The notes under the pieces: model-generated
The model's database searches: none
The model's input: only the letters and a program-made list of their open reading frames with translations
Told to the model about the DNA's origin: nothing
Part shown: in pieces, positions 28,849 through 37,268 of the stretch
Layout of the letters: the number at the start of each line of letters is the position of its first letter
Numbering within the stretch: position 1 is the first letter of the stretch
Made by a program: the position numbers and the translations under genes
NCBI GenBank assembly: GCA_041645435.1
Contig: JBAZQB010000002.1
Coordinates: 584,056 to 648,055 of the forward strand
Reading direction: 5' to 3'
Length of the DNA stretch: 64,000 nt
From: Methanoregula sp.
GTDB lineage: Archaea; Halobacteriota; Methanomicrobia; Methanomicrobiales; Methanospirillaceae

Positions 28849-29547
28849 ATGACTCTCTCGTTCACAAGGTCAGATGGTGTTAACGTCGATCTCATCCGGG
28901 AGTCCCATTGTAAAGTATGCAGCAAACCCATCCCTTTGAACTACAGGGACTACGGGTATTGTATGGACTGCAAGGATCAGAAAGACCGTGAGCAGGAACT
29001 CATCATGTACGGGGTCACGGAATATATCCTGAAAGATCCTGTGGAAAGATTATCGGCAATCAACCGGGAGATCCGGGAATTCAAACACGACCGGACTCTT
29101 GCCGGAAAGCTGGGCGAATGCATGGTGCATGTCATCACGCACCGGTATCCGCATCTCCGTGATGTGGACCTGATCGTTCCTGTCCCTTCCTCAAACAGTA
29201 CCCGTAGATATAACCCGGCAACACTCCTGGCGGAATATGTTTCCCTTGCAATTGGTATTCCCTGCGAAAATATTCTGGCCAAGGATCCCGGCAGCCCCTT
29301 ACAGCATGAACAACCGGCCGACAGGAAATGCGTGGATATCGTGGGAAAGATCCGACCAAAGAGATTAATTGATGGGGAGTCCGTACTACTGATTGACGAT
29401 ACGGTAATCAGTGGTTGTACTATGCGCGAATGTGCCCGGGTCCTGAAGGAAAATGGCGCTGGCAGGATATACGGGCTTGTTGTGGGACGCGGTATCGATC
29501 GCAAACGACTTGAATTTCTGGAGCGGGAGGATGCACATCATGTATGA
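28849..29547 (+). CDS. ComF-like phosphoribosyltransferase, ShosT-like
   Basis: 232 residues. Four cysteines in the N-terminal part (CKVCSKP near 22-28, CMDCKD near 37-42) form a likely zinc ribbon, as in ComF. The type-I phosphoribosyltransferase signature is VLLIDDTVISGCTM near 180-193. Its stop overlaps the start of the DprA gene (ATGTATGA), so the two are co-translated. A PRTase/DprA pair is the make-up of ShosTA, a toxin-antitoxin-like anti-phage system in which the PRTase is the toxin. In naturally transformable bacteria ComF and DprA also serve DNA uptake, but no other competence genes are seen here. Confidence 0.82.
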   Translation: MTLSFTRSDGVNVDLIRESHCKVCSKPIPLNYRDYGYCMDCKDQKDREQELIMYGVTEYILKDPVERLSAINREIREFKHDRTLAGKLGECMVHVITHRYPHLRDVDLIVPVPSSNSTRRYNPATLLAEYVSLAIGIPCENILAKDPGSPLQHEQPADRKCVDIVGKIRPKRLIDGESVLLIDDTVISGCTMRECARVLKENGAGRIYGLVVGRGIDRKRLEFLEREDAHHV

Positions 29548-30508
29548 CCGGATATCCCTGCTTGCCTGTGTCAACGATAAGGAAACTTCCCGGAATACCG
29601 GCTTTGCCAATGAATATTTCAGGAATGCAAAAGTACAGGATTTTCTTGCAGGACTGATCCCCGGTTCCCCGGATTCGCTCTATGCCGAACAGAATCCGCA
29701 ATTATTCAAAGCATACCAGAAGATCAGGGAATCCCTCTCAACTTCGGATCTTTCATTGTATGCCGGGGAGATCGCACGGATCCGGGCGTCCGGGACGCAG
29801 CTCATCCCCTATGACTCCGATAGGTATCCCGGTCAACTCAGGGATCTGTCGGACCCCCCGTTATTGCTGTATCATAAGGGAAACCTGGTGGATTTCAGTA
29901 ATTGTATTGCAATTATCGGTACACGCACCCCTTCAGAATACGGGAAACAAATTACCCGGCAGTTGAGCAGTTCCTTTGTTAAAGTAGGGTACACCATAGT
30001 CAGCGGGCTTGCATCGGGAATCGATACCGAGGCGCATCGCGGAGCTCTTGATGCCGGAGGAAAAACCATTGCCATTCTTGCCGGTCACATCGACGATATT
30101 TATCCAAGATCGAATTATTCCCTTGCCCGGGAAATCATGCAATCGGGTGCAATAATCTCTGAAGTATCAGCGTTCGTCAAAACGCATAAAGGCAGGTTCA
30201 TCTCCCGGAACCGGCTTACGAGCGGAATATCCCAATGCGTTATTGCGGTTGAATCTCATGGCGGTGGCGGGACATTACGTCAGGTGACAACAGCCCAGTC
30301 CCAGGGGAAGCCCGTGTTTGTGTGCAGGCCTGACGATCGTGATCAGGAATCAGCGAAAGGCTTTGCCGAATTATGTAACCGGGGTGCAATTCCCATCGAT
30401 TCTGCGGATGAGGCGATCCACTATCTCAAACAGGTACCATCTTCCCCGGCATCTGCCCGAGGTGGCGGGAAAAAACAATCGACTCTGGTAAGTCTGAATC
30501 AATTTTAA
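29540..30508 (+). CDS. dprA: DprA/Smf family protein, ShosA-like
   Basis: 322 residues from the ATG at 29540, nine bases after GGGAGG; an ATG at 29531 is possible. The Rossmann-type DprA core shows IAIIGTRTPSEYGKQ, SGLASGIDTEAHRGAL, IAILAGHIDDIYPRSN, SRNRLTSGISQCVIAVE and GGGTLRQVTTAQSQGKPVF. DprA binds single-stranded DNA and loads recombinase; in ShosTA the DprA-like partner neutralises the PRTase. It overlaps the PRTase gene by 8 bases. A degenerate repeat field follows directly. Family membership is certain; the defence role is inferred from the pairing and neighbourhood. Confidence 0.85.
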   Translation: MYDRISLLACVNDKETSRNTGFANEYFRNAKVQDFLAGLIPGSPDSLYAEQNPQLFKAYQKIRESLSTSDLSLYAGEIARIRASGTQLIPYDSDRYPGQLRDLSDPPLLLYHKGNLVDFSNCIAIIGTRTPSEYGKQITRQLSSSFVKVGYTIVSGLASGIDTEAHRGALDAGGKTIAILAGHIDDIYPRSNYSLAREIMQSGAIISEVSAFVKTHKGRFISRNRLTSGISQCVIAVESHGGGGTLRQVTTAQSQGKPVFVCRPDDRDQESAKGFAELCNRGAIPIDSADEAIHYLKQVPSSPASARGGGKKQSTLVSLNQF

Positions 30509-30960
30509 CCTTGCCCGGAATTTTTTCTTCGCGATACGGATCCCGATTGAAAATCATTTCCGGATCAATCAGACTTTACCTGAAAATTTTCAACCACACG
30601 TTGATTGAAAACTTTTGAGCAGACCCTGACTGAAAAAAAATAGTCAGACCTTGATTGAAACATGAATCCGCATCTGCCTCTCCGACGAGCGGGCGTGCGG
30701 GAAAAATGCATCAGACCCTGCTTGAAAATTTGTAATCGGATCTTGATTGAAAAATTCCGGGCAGACCTTGATTGAAAAAAATCTGCCGGACCTTGCCCGG
30801 AAAATTTCAATCGACCCTCCGGGCCCTGCCTGAAAGTCGCGTACCGATCAACCAGACTTGCCGGAAAATTTTCAGCCACACATCGATTGAAAACTTTTGA
30901 GCAGAATGTGTGTGAAAAAATTTCAAGTGAACCCTGAAATAAAAATCTCACCCTCGCTCG
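30509..30960. repeat. Degenerate interspersed repeats around GATTGAAAA
   Basis: About ten imperfect copies of a unit like CAGACCTTGATTGAAAA occur at irregular spacing of about 20-50 bases (for example near 30545, 30600, 30622, 30645, 30712, 30740, 30762, 30888). Variants include CTTGCCCGGAAAATTTC. A longer near-copy of about 52 bases occurs at 30570-30621 and again at 30857-30905. Irregular spacing and drifted units argue against a CRISPR array. One minus-strand frame stays open across it because of the repeat, not because of a gene I can recognise. Confidence 0.65.
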
Positions 30961-32204
30961 CTCCTTACTCACACCCCCAGAATCCCCTTTTTCTAGGCAC
31001 TTAACAACGTCACCAATCCGGGCACGCCACGCCCTCCGTTTCCTTAAAATTCCTAAACAAAGCCCAAAATGAGCCCCGTTTCAGGTCAGATCACCCCCTG
31101 TTCGATCGAAAACTCCTGGATATTTTGCATAACTGGGGGTCCGTTACCAAGCGGGTAAAATTCACGTCGGTACACGCCGGAAGATTTTCGGATCGAAGCC
31201 CCAAAACAGCCCTTCTTTTCATTTTCCACCCACTACCCCCCATCCGGAAGGAGATCGGCCATCCAAAGCGCAATAAAGAGGAAACTTTTAAAACTCGAAT
31301 AGGTCGTTTTTTGACATTTACGGCCCAAAATAGGAGCCAAAAAAATGCAGTGAACAAAAATCGGGCAATCTGCTCAAATAATGCAGGAAAATGTTACCCT
31401 GTTCATCCCCCTGCACACCCTGTCTCCGTCGGAGAAGCGGGTCTGCGAAAAGAGCATCTCTTACATAGTCCCGGGCCGGAATAATCGATCTTGAAAAAGG
31501 GGGTTCTTTTCCCTTTGACCCTCCTACCCCCCAGCGAAAAAAAGGGGCTGCTGGAAGCCCGCTAAATTGCACGGCCAAAATCCCTGCAAATCGGCCCGAA
31601 GGAGAAAATACCCCGTTTAATCGGTATTCTTTATGAGCGTGGACACCATTTCCCTCCCTCAAAAAACAGCCTTCGTCCGATTGGCAAAAGGAGCATTTTA
31701 CGGGCTTATTTGGGATGAGGTGGTGCCCCATCCCTGTACATGGGTCCAAGTGTGGGGTCTTACCTGAATTTTCCCGGCCTCCTCTCACTACTTCGCTCCC
31801 TGGGCCGCCAGTCGTTCCCGTGCAGCCTGCATCGCAGACTTTTAGTTTCTGCTCCAGCACTTCGCGGGGCGGAAGATCGCAAAGATATTCAGAGACATGA
31901 ATCCCGGATTTATCGAGTTGCAGGAGGCGGATCTGTTCCTGGTCTCCGAGGGGACACCGGGAACGTGAAAATGTGATGCAACAGGGTTTTATTAAAAATG
32001 TTAAGCTGAAATTTGCCACAAAAAAATAATCGGGCTGCCTCTCCACCTCATGATCTCCGTTGAGTGCCAAACCCCCCTCGCTTACCGGTTCACGGCTGCA
32101 TCACTCTACTTGTGAAGGCCAGCCCCCGGACTTCAGCGGGACAGGTGAAATACGGTTGGGAATTATCACTCCTCTCAATGAAAAAAGTGGCAATCTAAAA
32201 GAAA
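30961..32204. other. Long region without intact genes
   Basis: Apart from the remnant at 31788-31950 I see no supported gene here. Several frames stay open by chance, including a 250-residue minus-strand one ending at 31318, but they lack ribosome sites and normal composition. The region has many C and T homopolymer runs and looks like decayed or inserted non-coding DNA. Confidence 0.5.
31788..31950 (-). pseudogene. 3'-terminal remnant of an unidentified gene
   Basis: The minus strand reads like coding sequence in two frames joined by an indel near 31835. First comes DQEQIRLLQLDKSGIHVSEY and CDLPPREVLEQKLK, then AMQAARERLAAQGAK with a stop at 31788-31790. The amphipathic, Q/R/A-rich end is typical of a real C-terminus. 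I cannot name the family. Nothing upstream continues it. Confidence 0.5.
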
Positions 32205-32588
32205 TTATTTCTGCAATCCCATTTCGTCGAATGCACGTTCAATCCTTTCAAGAAAATTCCGTGCATCCGCGATGATGATCCCCGCTTCATCCGGTGTCAT
32301 TGTTGCATCGATATTGTAATCAACAGTTTCCCGGCGCTCTTTGGCATAGGAGAGAGCCCTGCCATAGGTTTCTTCGATGAATCCCTTCTTGACAAACTCC
32401 AGCCCGAACTGGATGATGAGACCTTTGTGTCCCTTCGGGTGAAGATCGCGGCTCGCAAGCAATGCCCGGGCTGCATAAAACATTGCATAATATGCACGGC
32501 TTACCGCATCGTTATAGTATCCGCCTTTCAGAAGATATTCAGCGGCCCCGAGTGTTTCTGCCGCAAGCGTGAGATCCCGTTCAGGCAA
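32205..32588 (-). CDS. HEPN-domain toxin-like protein (HEPN/MNT pair)
   Basis: 127 residues, a single HEPN domain of the PF05168/UPF0332 type. Hallmarks are the paired helices LGAAEYLLKGGYYNDAVSRA and YYAMFYAARALLASR, then a later ERRETVDYN. The canonical R-x4-6-H ribonuclease motif is replaced by R-x3-D-Y, as in many archaeal members, so RNase activity is uncertain. Its start overlaps the stop of the nucleotidyltransferase gene by 8 bases. In such pairs the MNT protein adenylylates the HEPN protein and keeps it inactive. Confidence 0.85.
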   Translation of the reverse strand: MPERDLTLAAETLGAAEYLLKGGYYNDAVSRAYYAMFYAARALLASRDLHPKGHKGLIIQFGLEFVKKGFIEETYGRALSYAKERRETVDYNIDATMTPDEAGIIIADARNFLERIERAFDEMGLQK

Positions 32589-32901
32589 CCGTGATCCCCT
32601 CTCTCAAGACATTCTGCCCGAACGGGGATGTACCGCTGAATGTTTTTGCGTTCATGACCTTGACCGACAAATAATCGCCGGTATCAACCATGATATCGAA
32701 AGCAAGGCCGGTCATTGCCCGCCAGCCTTCGTGTTCATCCCCATTCCAGAGCACCAGGAGATCGATATCCGAATCTGCGTTCGCATCACCCCTTGCTACT
32801 GACCCGTAGAGAATAATCTTGTCGATATGGGTAGTGTACCGCTCCTGTGCCTGCCGGACAAATTGCCGGATAACGGTTTCATACCGCTTCTGGATGGACA
32901 T
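32581..32901 (-). CDS. MNT-type nucleotidyltransferase antitoxin-like protein
   Basis: 106 residues from ATG 32901 (MSIQKRYETV); a longer frame from TTG 33033 adds 44 residues that do not look like the family. The catalytic motif is YGSVARGDANADSDIDLLVL, the G-S-x10-D-x-D of minimal nucleotidyltransferases. It precedes and overlaps the HEPN gene. MNT proteins of such pairs act as antitoxins by transferring AMP to the HEPN partner. Both active-site aspartates are present. Confidence 0.85.
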   Translation of the reverse strand: MSIQKRYETVIRQFVRQAQERYTTHIDKIILYGSVARGDANADSDIDLLVLWNGDEHEGWRAMTGLAFDIMVDTGDYLSVKVMNAKTFSGTSPFGQNVLREGITVA

Positions 32902-33066
32902 GTAGTTACGTATATGATCCTTCCCCAATTCACAATAAATACTTGCCGGTAACTTTTGTTCCGGTTTATCCTGATTATGGGGGATGAATTGGATTGTTAT
33001 TCCGTGTTGTCTTTTTTCATGGTGCCGGCACAAACACTTGTAACCTCCTCAACCGGACTAAACGGG

Positions 33067-33082
33067 GCGCTCCCGCGAGCGC
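33067..33082. other. GC-rich hairpin
   Basis: GCGCTC-CCGC-GAGCGC, a perfect 6-base-pair stem with a 4-base loop in the divergent region between the MNT gene and the AF2212-like antitoxin. Function unknown. Confidence 0.4.
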
Positions 33083-33173
33083 ACCGCCATGCGGGAACCG
33101 GCCAGTAACCTACTGTGCACAAACCCTATAATAATCCCCGACCTATATCCCAGTACACAAAAGAGGTGAACTG

Positions 33174-33353
33174 ATGGGCAAGGCAATTGAATGCATCTAT
33201 GAGGATAATGTTCTCAAACCGGTTGGCAAGATCCAGCTTCGGGAGGGAGAGCGAATCCGGGTGACCATCGAGAAGAAGCTCAGCTTCGAGCCCATACAGT
33301 TAAAGAAGAAACTTACCTCGGAACGCATCAGCGCTCTTCGAGATGATTCATAG
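33174..33353 (+). CDS. AF2212-like (DUF104) VapB-type antitoxin
   Basis: 59 residues. It begins MGKAIECIYEDNVLKPVGKI and continues LREGERIRVTIEKK, the usual order of the archaeal AF2212/DUF104 antitoxins that pair with PIN-domain VapC toxins. AGAGGTGA lies four bases before the ATG, an excellent ribosome site. The TAG stop overlaps the first codon of the VapC-like frame (ATAG at 33350-33353). The gene is intact although its toxin is broken. Confidence 0.85.
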   Translation: MGKAIECIYEDNVLKPVGKIQLREGERIRVTIEKKLSFEPIQLKKKLTSERISALRDDS

Positions 33354-33797
33354 ACCTCTTCTTAGATACCTCTTTTATTATCCCGCTGATCATTGAAACT
33401 GATACAACCCGGAGAGCACGGGATTTTTTCTCGTCATTCTCCGGTACCTGTGCAGTGAGCATGTCGGTCTATGAAGAGTCCTTTTTTGTAGGGCTCCGGA
33501 TCATTGCGGAAGATGAATTCGGGATTACCGGTACAGCGAAACTAAAAGAGCACATTCTCAATAAAGGCTATGGGTTTGCTGACGAATTCACCCGCAATCT
33601 GAATGATGTATTCTCCGAACTCGCGATCGTTTCCGACTCATCGAATCTTTCCGCTATCACAGAAATTGCCCGCACCCACGCACTTTCTCAACGATGCGCT
33701 GATTGTCGCCACATGCAGGGAACATTCAATTCCGAAGATTGCAACATTCGATCGGGATTTTTCAAAGATTAAAGATCCGGTTCGCGTGAAAATCTAA
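33350..33797 (+). pseudogene. Decayed VapC-type PIN-domain toxin
   Basis: The frame after the antitoxin reads IDLFLDTSFIIPLI, SMSVYEESFFVG and FSELAIVSDSSN. The end LNDALIVATCREHSIPKIAT and TFDRDF is in the +1 frame, so a frameshift lies near 33681-33686 (just after ARTHA). The first codon is ATA where family members have ATG, and no ATG, GTG or TTG lies between the upstream in-frame TGA and the PIN core. All four acidic PIN residues can still be found across the two frames. Two independent lesions indicate an inactivated toxin. Confidence 0.75.
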
Positions 33798-33845
33798 ACG
33801 CCTTCAGGTTTGAATTGATTAAAATCCTGAAAAAATCAGTTTTTT

Positions 33846-34700
33846 TTACATTTTTCTTTCCGGACAAACCTCCGCAAACTTACAACTCAGACACTCCCGT
33901 TGCGAAGGCCGGGCCGGAAAATCCCCATATTCATAGGAAGCATTCATCGCCGCGAATTCCCGGGGGATCATCTCCTGCACCTCGCTCAACTGATCTTCGA
34001 AGAAGGCATAGGGTTTCGTTGCACCGGTTTTCAAGAACACGAGTTCGGTGCCGATGTGATCGACATTCATCGTGTAATACTCCTTTGCCCAGAGCACATA
34101 CGCCGCCATCTGGAGTTCTGACTCGTAATCGTCATCGTCCCGGCCGGTCTTCCAGTCCGTGATGATGAGCGTGCGATCCGGCATCCTCCCGGCAAAATCC
34201 ACCTTGACCGTTACTCCCACATCCCCGATGTTGAAATGATCGAACGTCTCGTGCCGCAGGCATTCACGGTTCAAATAGTCTGGCCACTTCCCAAAGAATG
34301 TATGCAGGCAGGTCTTCCCGTTCTCATCGATGAACGTATAGAATGAACCCGGGATCTTCTCGCCATTGTGATATTCGGTGAATGTTTCGCCGCCAATATT
34401 TTTGTAGCGTAAAACTTTTTTTGTAAACTCATTCATTGCCCCGGCCTGATCCATCGGCTTGTTCTCGCAATGGCGTTGGATCTGCTGATCGATGATATCG
34501 TGAATGAGCTGGCCCTGGACAACGAATTTGGAGGTGAAGTTCTTGAGCCACCGGATCTTTTCGGGATCAACGACCGGGGCGGATTTGACGTAGGGAGCGA
34601 TGTATTCAAAATAGTACTGGCGCTGGCACCGGTTCCAGACCCGGTGTTTGGTGAAGGACCAGGAATTTATTTTGAAGAAGAAGGGGTCCAGGTCGGCCAT
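33846..34700 (-). CDS. RecB/Cas4-like PD-(D/E)XK nuclease with 4Fe-4S ligands
   Basis: 284 residues. The first ligand cysteine is in RVWNRCQRQYYFEY (near 26). The nuclease core has VKVDFAGRMPDRTLIITDWK (near 175-195; D and D-x-K) and then ELQMAAYVLWAKEYY. The last three cysteines are in CLSCKFAEVC at the C-terminus. This 1+3 arrangement matches Cas4 and AddB-type nucleases, so a 5'-3' or end-processing exonuclease is likely. No cas genes are near. A 3' fragment of this gene occurs at 28400-28706. The 191-base gap to the DUF1016 gene shows nothing else. Confidence 0.82.
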   Translation of the reverse strand: MADLDPFFFKINSWSFTKHRVWNRCQRQYYFEYIAPYVKSAPVVDPEKIRWLKNFTSKFVVQGQLIHDIIDQQIQRHCENKPMDQAGAMNEFTKKVLRYKNIGGETFTEYHNGEKIPGSFYTFIDENGKTCLHTFFGKWPDYLNRECLRHETFDHFNIGDVGVTVKVDFAGRMPDRTLIITDWKTGRDDDDYESELQMAAYVLWAKEYYTMNVDHIGTELVFLKTGATKPYAFFEDQLSEVQEMIPREFAAMNASYEYGDFPARPSQRECLSCKFAEVCPERKM

Positions 34701-34892
34701 ATATTTCTGTTGAGGACTGGTGCGAAATATCTTCCTCTTTTTACTCTGCTAAAAAAATTATGGAAATTCACCGTTCGCCCGCTGAAGAATTCCTCATGGG
34801 TTTTGAGCCCGTCGTATACCGGTGATTACCAAACGCCCCCTTTCCCCGCCCAACGACTGCACATCCCGGCTTCAGGATCCCTGCTTCATTAC

Positions 34893-35759
34893 CTAACCGG
34901 AGCGATCACGATCCAACCTCCGCATAATCTCTTTTTCCCGCTCGATTTCTGCAACAAGTTCCTGCTCGCTGGGAAGATACAGTTTATACCAGGATGCAAA
35001 GAGCTGGTGACTATCCTTGAGAACCGAGTACCTGACGATAGTCTCGTCTTTTTCTGTACAGAGGATGATACCAATCGTTGGATTGTCCCCTTCGGTTTTA
35101 ATCCGGTCCTCAAACAGCCGCACATACATGTCCATCTGTCCGATATCCTGGTGTGTCAGCTTTCCGGTCTTCAAGTCAATGAGGATGAAACATTTCAGGA
35201 TATAATGATAGAAGACGAGGTCGATGTAAAACTCGGAAGTTTCCGTACAGATCCGGTACTGGCGCCCGACAAAGGAGAACCCCTTTCCCAGTTCCAGGAG
35301 GAAGTGCCGGAGTTTATCGATAAGGGCCTGCTCAAGCTCGTGTTCAAGGAAAGAATCTGAAGAAGGGATATGCAGGAATTCAAGGACATACGGATCCCTG
35401 ATGAATTCCTCGGGGCTTTGACTATCCGGTATTTTCTTTTTCTGAACTGCGGGTTTTACGATCTTCCCGTCCCGGGTTTTCAACAACCGTTCATAAGAGA
35501 GTGAATCAATCTGCCGCTCAAGAGTCCGTACACTCCAGTTCTGGCTGATTCCTTCCCGGATATAATGTCGGCGGGCATCGGAATTTTCCACCCGCATCAG
35601 GAGCCGGTAATGAGACCAGCTCAATCCGCTACACACAGTGTAGCCAATCTCATCATCAGGGATGTTTCCTTGAGAATACCCTTTGGAAAATACAAGGTAG
35701 AACTGGCGGAAGTTCTTGAGGTTTACTATGGAAAAACCACGACCGAATTCACCGGTCAA
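34893..35759 (-). pseudogene. 5'-truncated DUF1016 (YhcG-like) nuclease gene
   Basis: The protein reads like the PD-(D/E)XK nuclease family DUF1016/YhcG: EFGRGFSIVNLKNFRQFY, GLSWSHYRLLMRV, NWSVRTLERQIDSLSYERLL, then the nuclease core FYIDLVFYHYILKCFILIDL and KTGKLTHQD. Family members normally carry about 60-80 further residues before EFGRGFS. Here a TAA stands in frame about six codons upstream, and the only start is a TTG without a ribosome site. The upstream codons (LALRL) still look homologous, so the N-terminus was cut off. The catalytic half is intact, so a short product could still be made. Confidence 0.7.
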
Positions 35760-35926
35760 CCGCAGCGCAAGATCTTAAAAGGAGATGTGTCCCGGGCAGG
35801 AATCTCCGGTTGAGATCCTCTCTGGGGGTAGTTTCTTATCTCCCGGGAATTTTTGCTATAACCATACCGACAGGGAAATACGGGGGCGCAATCCGGAAAA
35901 AAGATCGACTTTTAGCAAAAAAAAGT

Positions 35927-36181
35927 TCAGCAGATCAGGTCACATTCTTGGAGACAATACCAGATATCCGTCTTACCAACGCAGTTGGCTTTACAGATAT
36001 CGCATTTATAGCCCCACGTTGCGCCATTGTCGGGAGGTGTCACCTTTTGCTGCGGCAGGTCAACGGTATAATAGTGGGCTCCGGCTATACAACTCCCGGC
36101 AATTGCCAGGCAGACCATGAAGAGTACGAGCCGGGCAAGCGGTGACTGTGTGGATTGTGACAATGACATGGGGGATACCAT
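35927..36181 (-). CDS. Small exported cysteine-rich protein
   Basis: 84 residues. A hydrophobic helix (ARLVLFMVCLAIAGSCIAGA, about 16-35) would export or anchor it. The C-terminal 27 residues contain six cysteines in CDICKANC and YCLQECDLIC, suggesting disulphides or metal binding. GAGG touches the first ATG and lies 12 bases before a second (36169), so either start is possible. No family is recognised. The gap 36182-36423 upstream shows only promoter-like AT-rich stretches. Confidence 0.55.
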   Translation of the reverse strand: MVSPMSLSQSTQSPLARLVLFMVCLAIAGSCIAGAHYYTVDLPQQKVTPPDNGATWGYKCDICKANCVGKTDIWYCLQECDLIC

Positions 36182-36441
36182 CCTCTTTTTAACACGTTGT
36201 TATATCCTGTTTGGATGAAGGAGATATAAATATCACGAACCTGAAATTTTCCCATTGGTTTTTCCTAAAGGTAATCCTCCGGCGGCTTCACCCGCCCGGC
36301 AATCCGTATTATGAAGAGCAAATTAAAATACAGCAAACTTTAGGGGGTGCATCTCTCCCGTCCAGGACTGTTCAAAGGAGTTTTGCTTAAATAATATCAC
36401 GCACATTTTCACATCATAAACAAATGCTGGAAGGATCTCTC

Positions 36442-37050
36442 ATGCATTCGCCATCCTCGCGTACGATCTGGTTTTACACCGCAGTACTGGCAATGATTGC
36501 TTTTGCCCTGTTTGCGGTTGCTCCGGTATCGGCAGATGTCATACAACCGATCACCCCGACGAAAGTATACTTTGAGAATAACGGGACTCCGGTCAATGAA
36601 CCGGTCACGTTCACCGTAAACTGTTACGGAAATCACCCTTCCGGGAGTTATCCCTCCCCGTCAAAGCCATCGGAACGGGAAAACGTCTTCTGGTTCTCTG
36701 CAACATGCCCGACATACGGGTGCACAATTTATCAGTATTACTCTGGCATTGAGGATCTGCATATCAATTCCTGCGATCTCGACGGGGAACTGAACGGTGA
36801 GCACTTCATCATCAGGAATTTTGCCAATACTCCCGGACCAGACTGCACCAGCCTGCACCAGGGTGACGCCTGCACCCTGCGGTTCGCCATTCCTCCCGAA
36901 CGCTACGAGCCGGTCCCGACACCCCCCCGCACGCCAATGATAACTCCCCACAGCTACAGCTACCTTCCCCTGCCTGCGTATGTTGTTCTCGTTTCCCTTG
37001 TCCTTGCCGGAGGGCTGGCGGTGATGATCAGAAAGAAGAGAAACAGCTGA
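36442..37050 (+). CDS. Exported surface protein with C-terminal membrane anchor
   Basis: About 202 residues if started at ATG 36442; ATG 36424 is also in frame. It has an N-terminal signal peptide (AVLAMIAFALFAVAPVSA) and an extracytoplasmic domain with six to eight cysteines (ATCPTYGCTIYQYY, NSCDLDG). A P/T-rich stalk (PVPTPPRTPMITP) leads to a C-terminal helix (AYVVLVSLVLAGGLAVMI) followed by RKKR. This layout is typical of methanogen cell-surface proteins. Ligand and role are unknown. A T-run at 37068-37073 may terminate transcription. Confidence 0.75.
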   Translation: MHSPSSRTIWFYTAVLAMIAFALFAVAPVSADVIQPITPTKVYFENNGTPVNEPVTFTVNCYGNHPSGSYPSPSKPSERENVFWFSATCPTYGCTIYQYYSGIEDLHINSCDLDGELNGEHFIIRNFANTPGPDCTSLHQGDACTLRFAIPPERYEPVPTPPRTPMITPHSYSYLPLPAYVVLVSLVLAGGLAVMIRKKRNS

Positions 37051-37268
37051 TGCGATATTGCAGAGTATTTTTTCATTCCATTTATGGAAAAGGACACAAC
37101 TACACAGAGTATTTTTCCTTATACGGTTTTTACCCCGGAATAAAAAATAGGGAAAAGTATATGCCGTGATTTCCTCTATTCAGATACGTGGACAATACAG
37201 TCCCGTCATACCAATCCATAGCCTGTGTTGTTCCCATGGTATCATGAACCTGTGTGAGGAGGACAAGA

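Noticed and set aside
30509..30960. CRISPR array
   Set aside because: The GATTGAAA core is CRISPR-like, but units differ from each other, spacing varies from about 20 to 50 bases and no cas genes are present in the window.
30565..30972. 135-residue minus-strand frame across the repeat field
   Set aside because: It is open because the repeat unit lacks stops in that frame; there is no ribosome site and no family resemblance.
31318..32070. 250-residue minus-strand frame
   Set aside because: Only a short part (31788-31950) looks like protein, and its end lies in another frame; the rest has non-coding composition.
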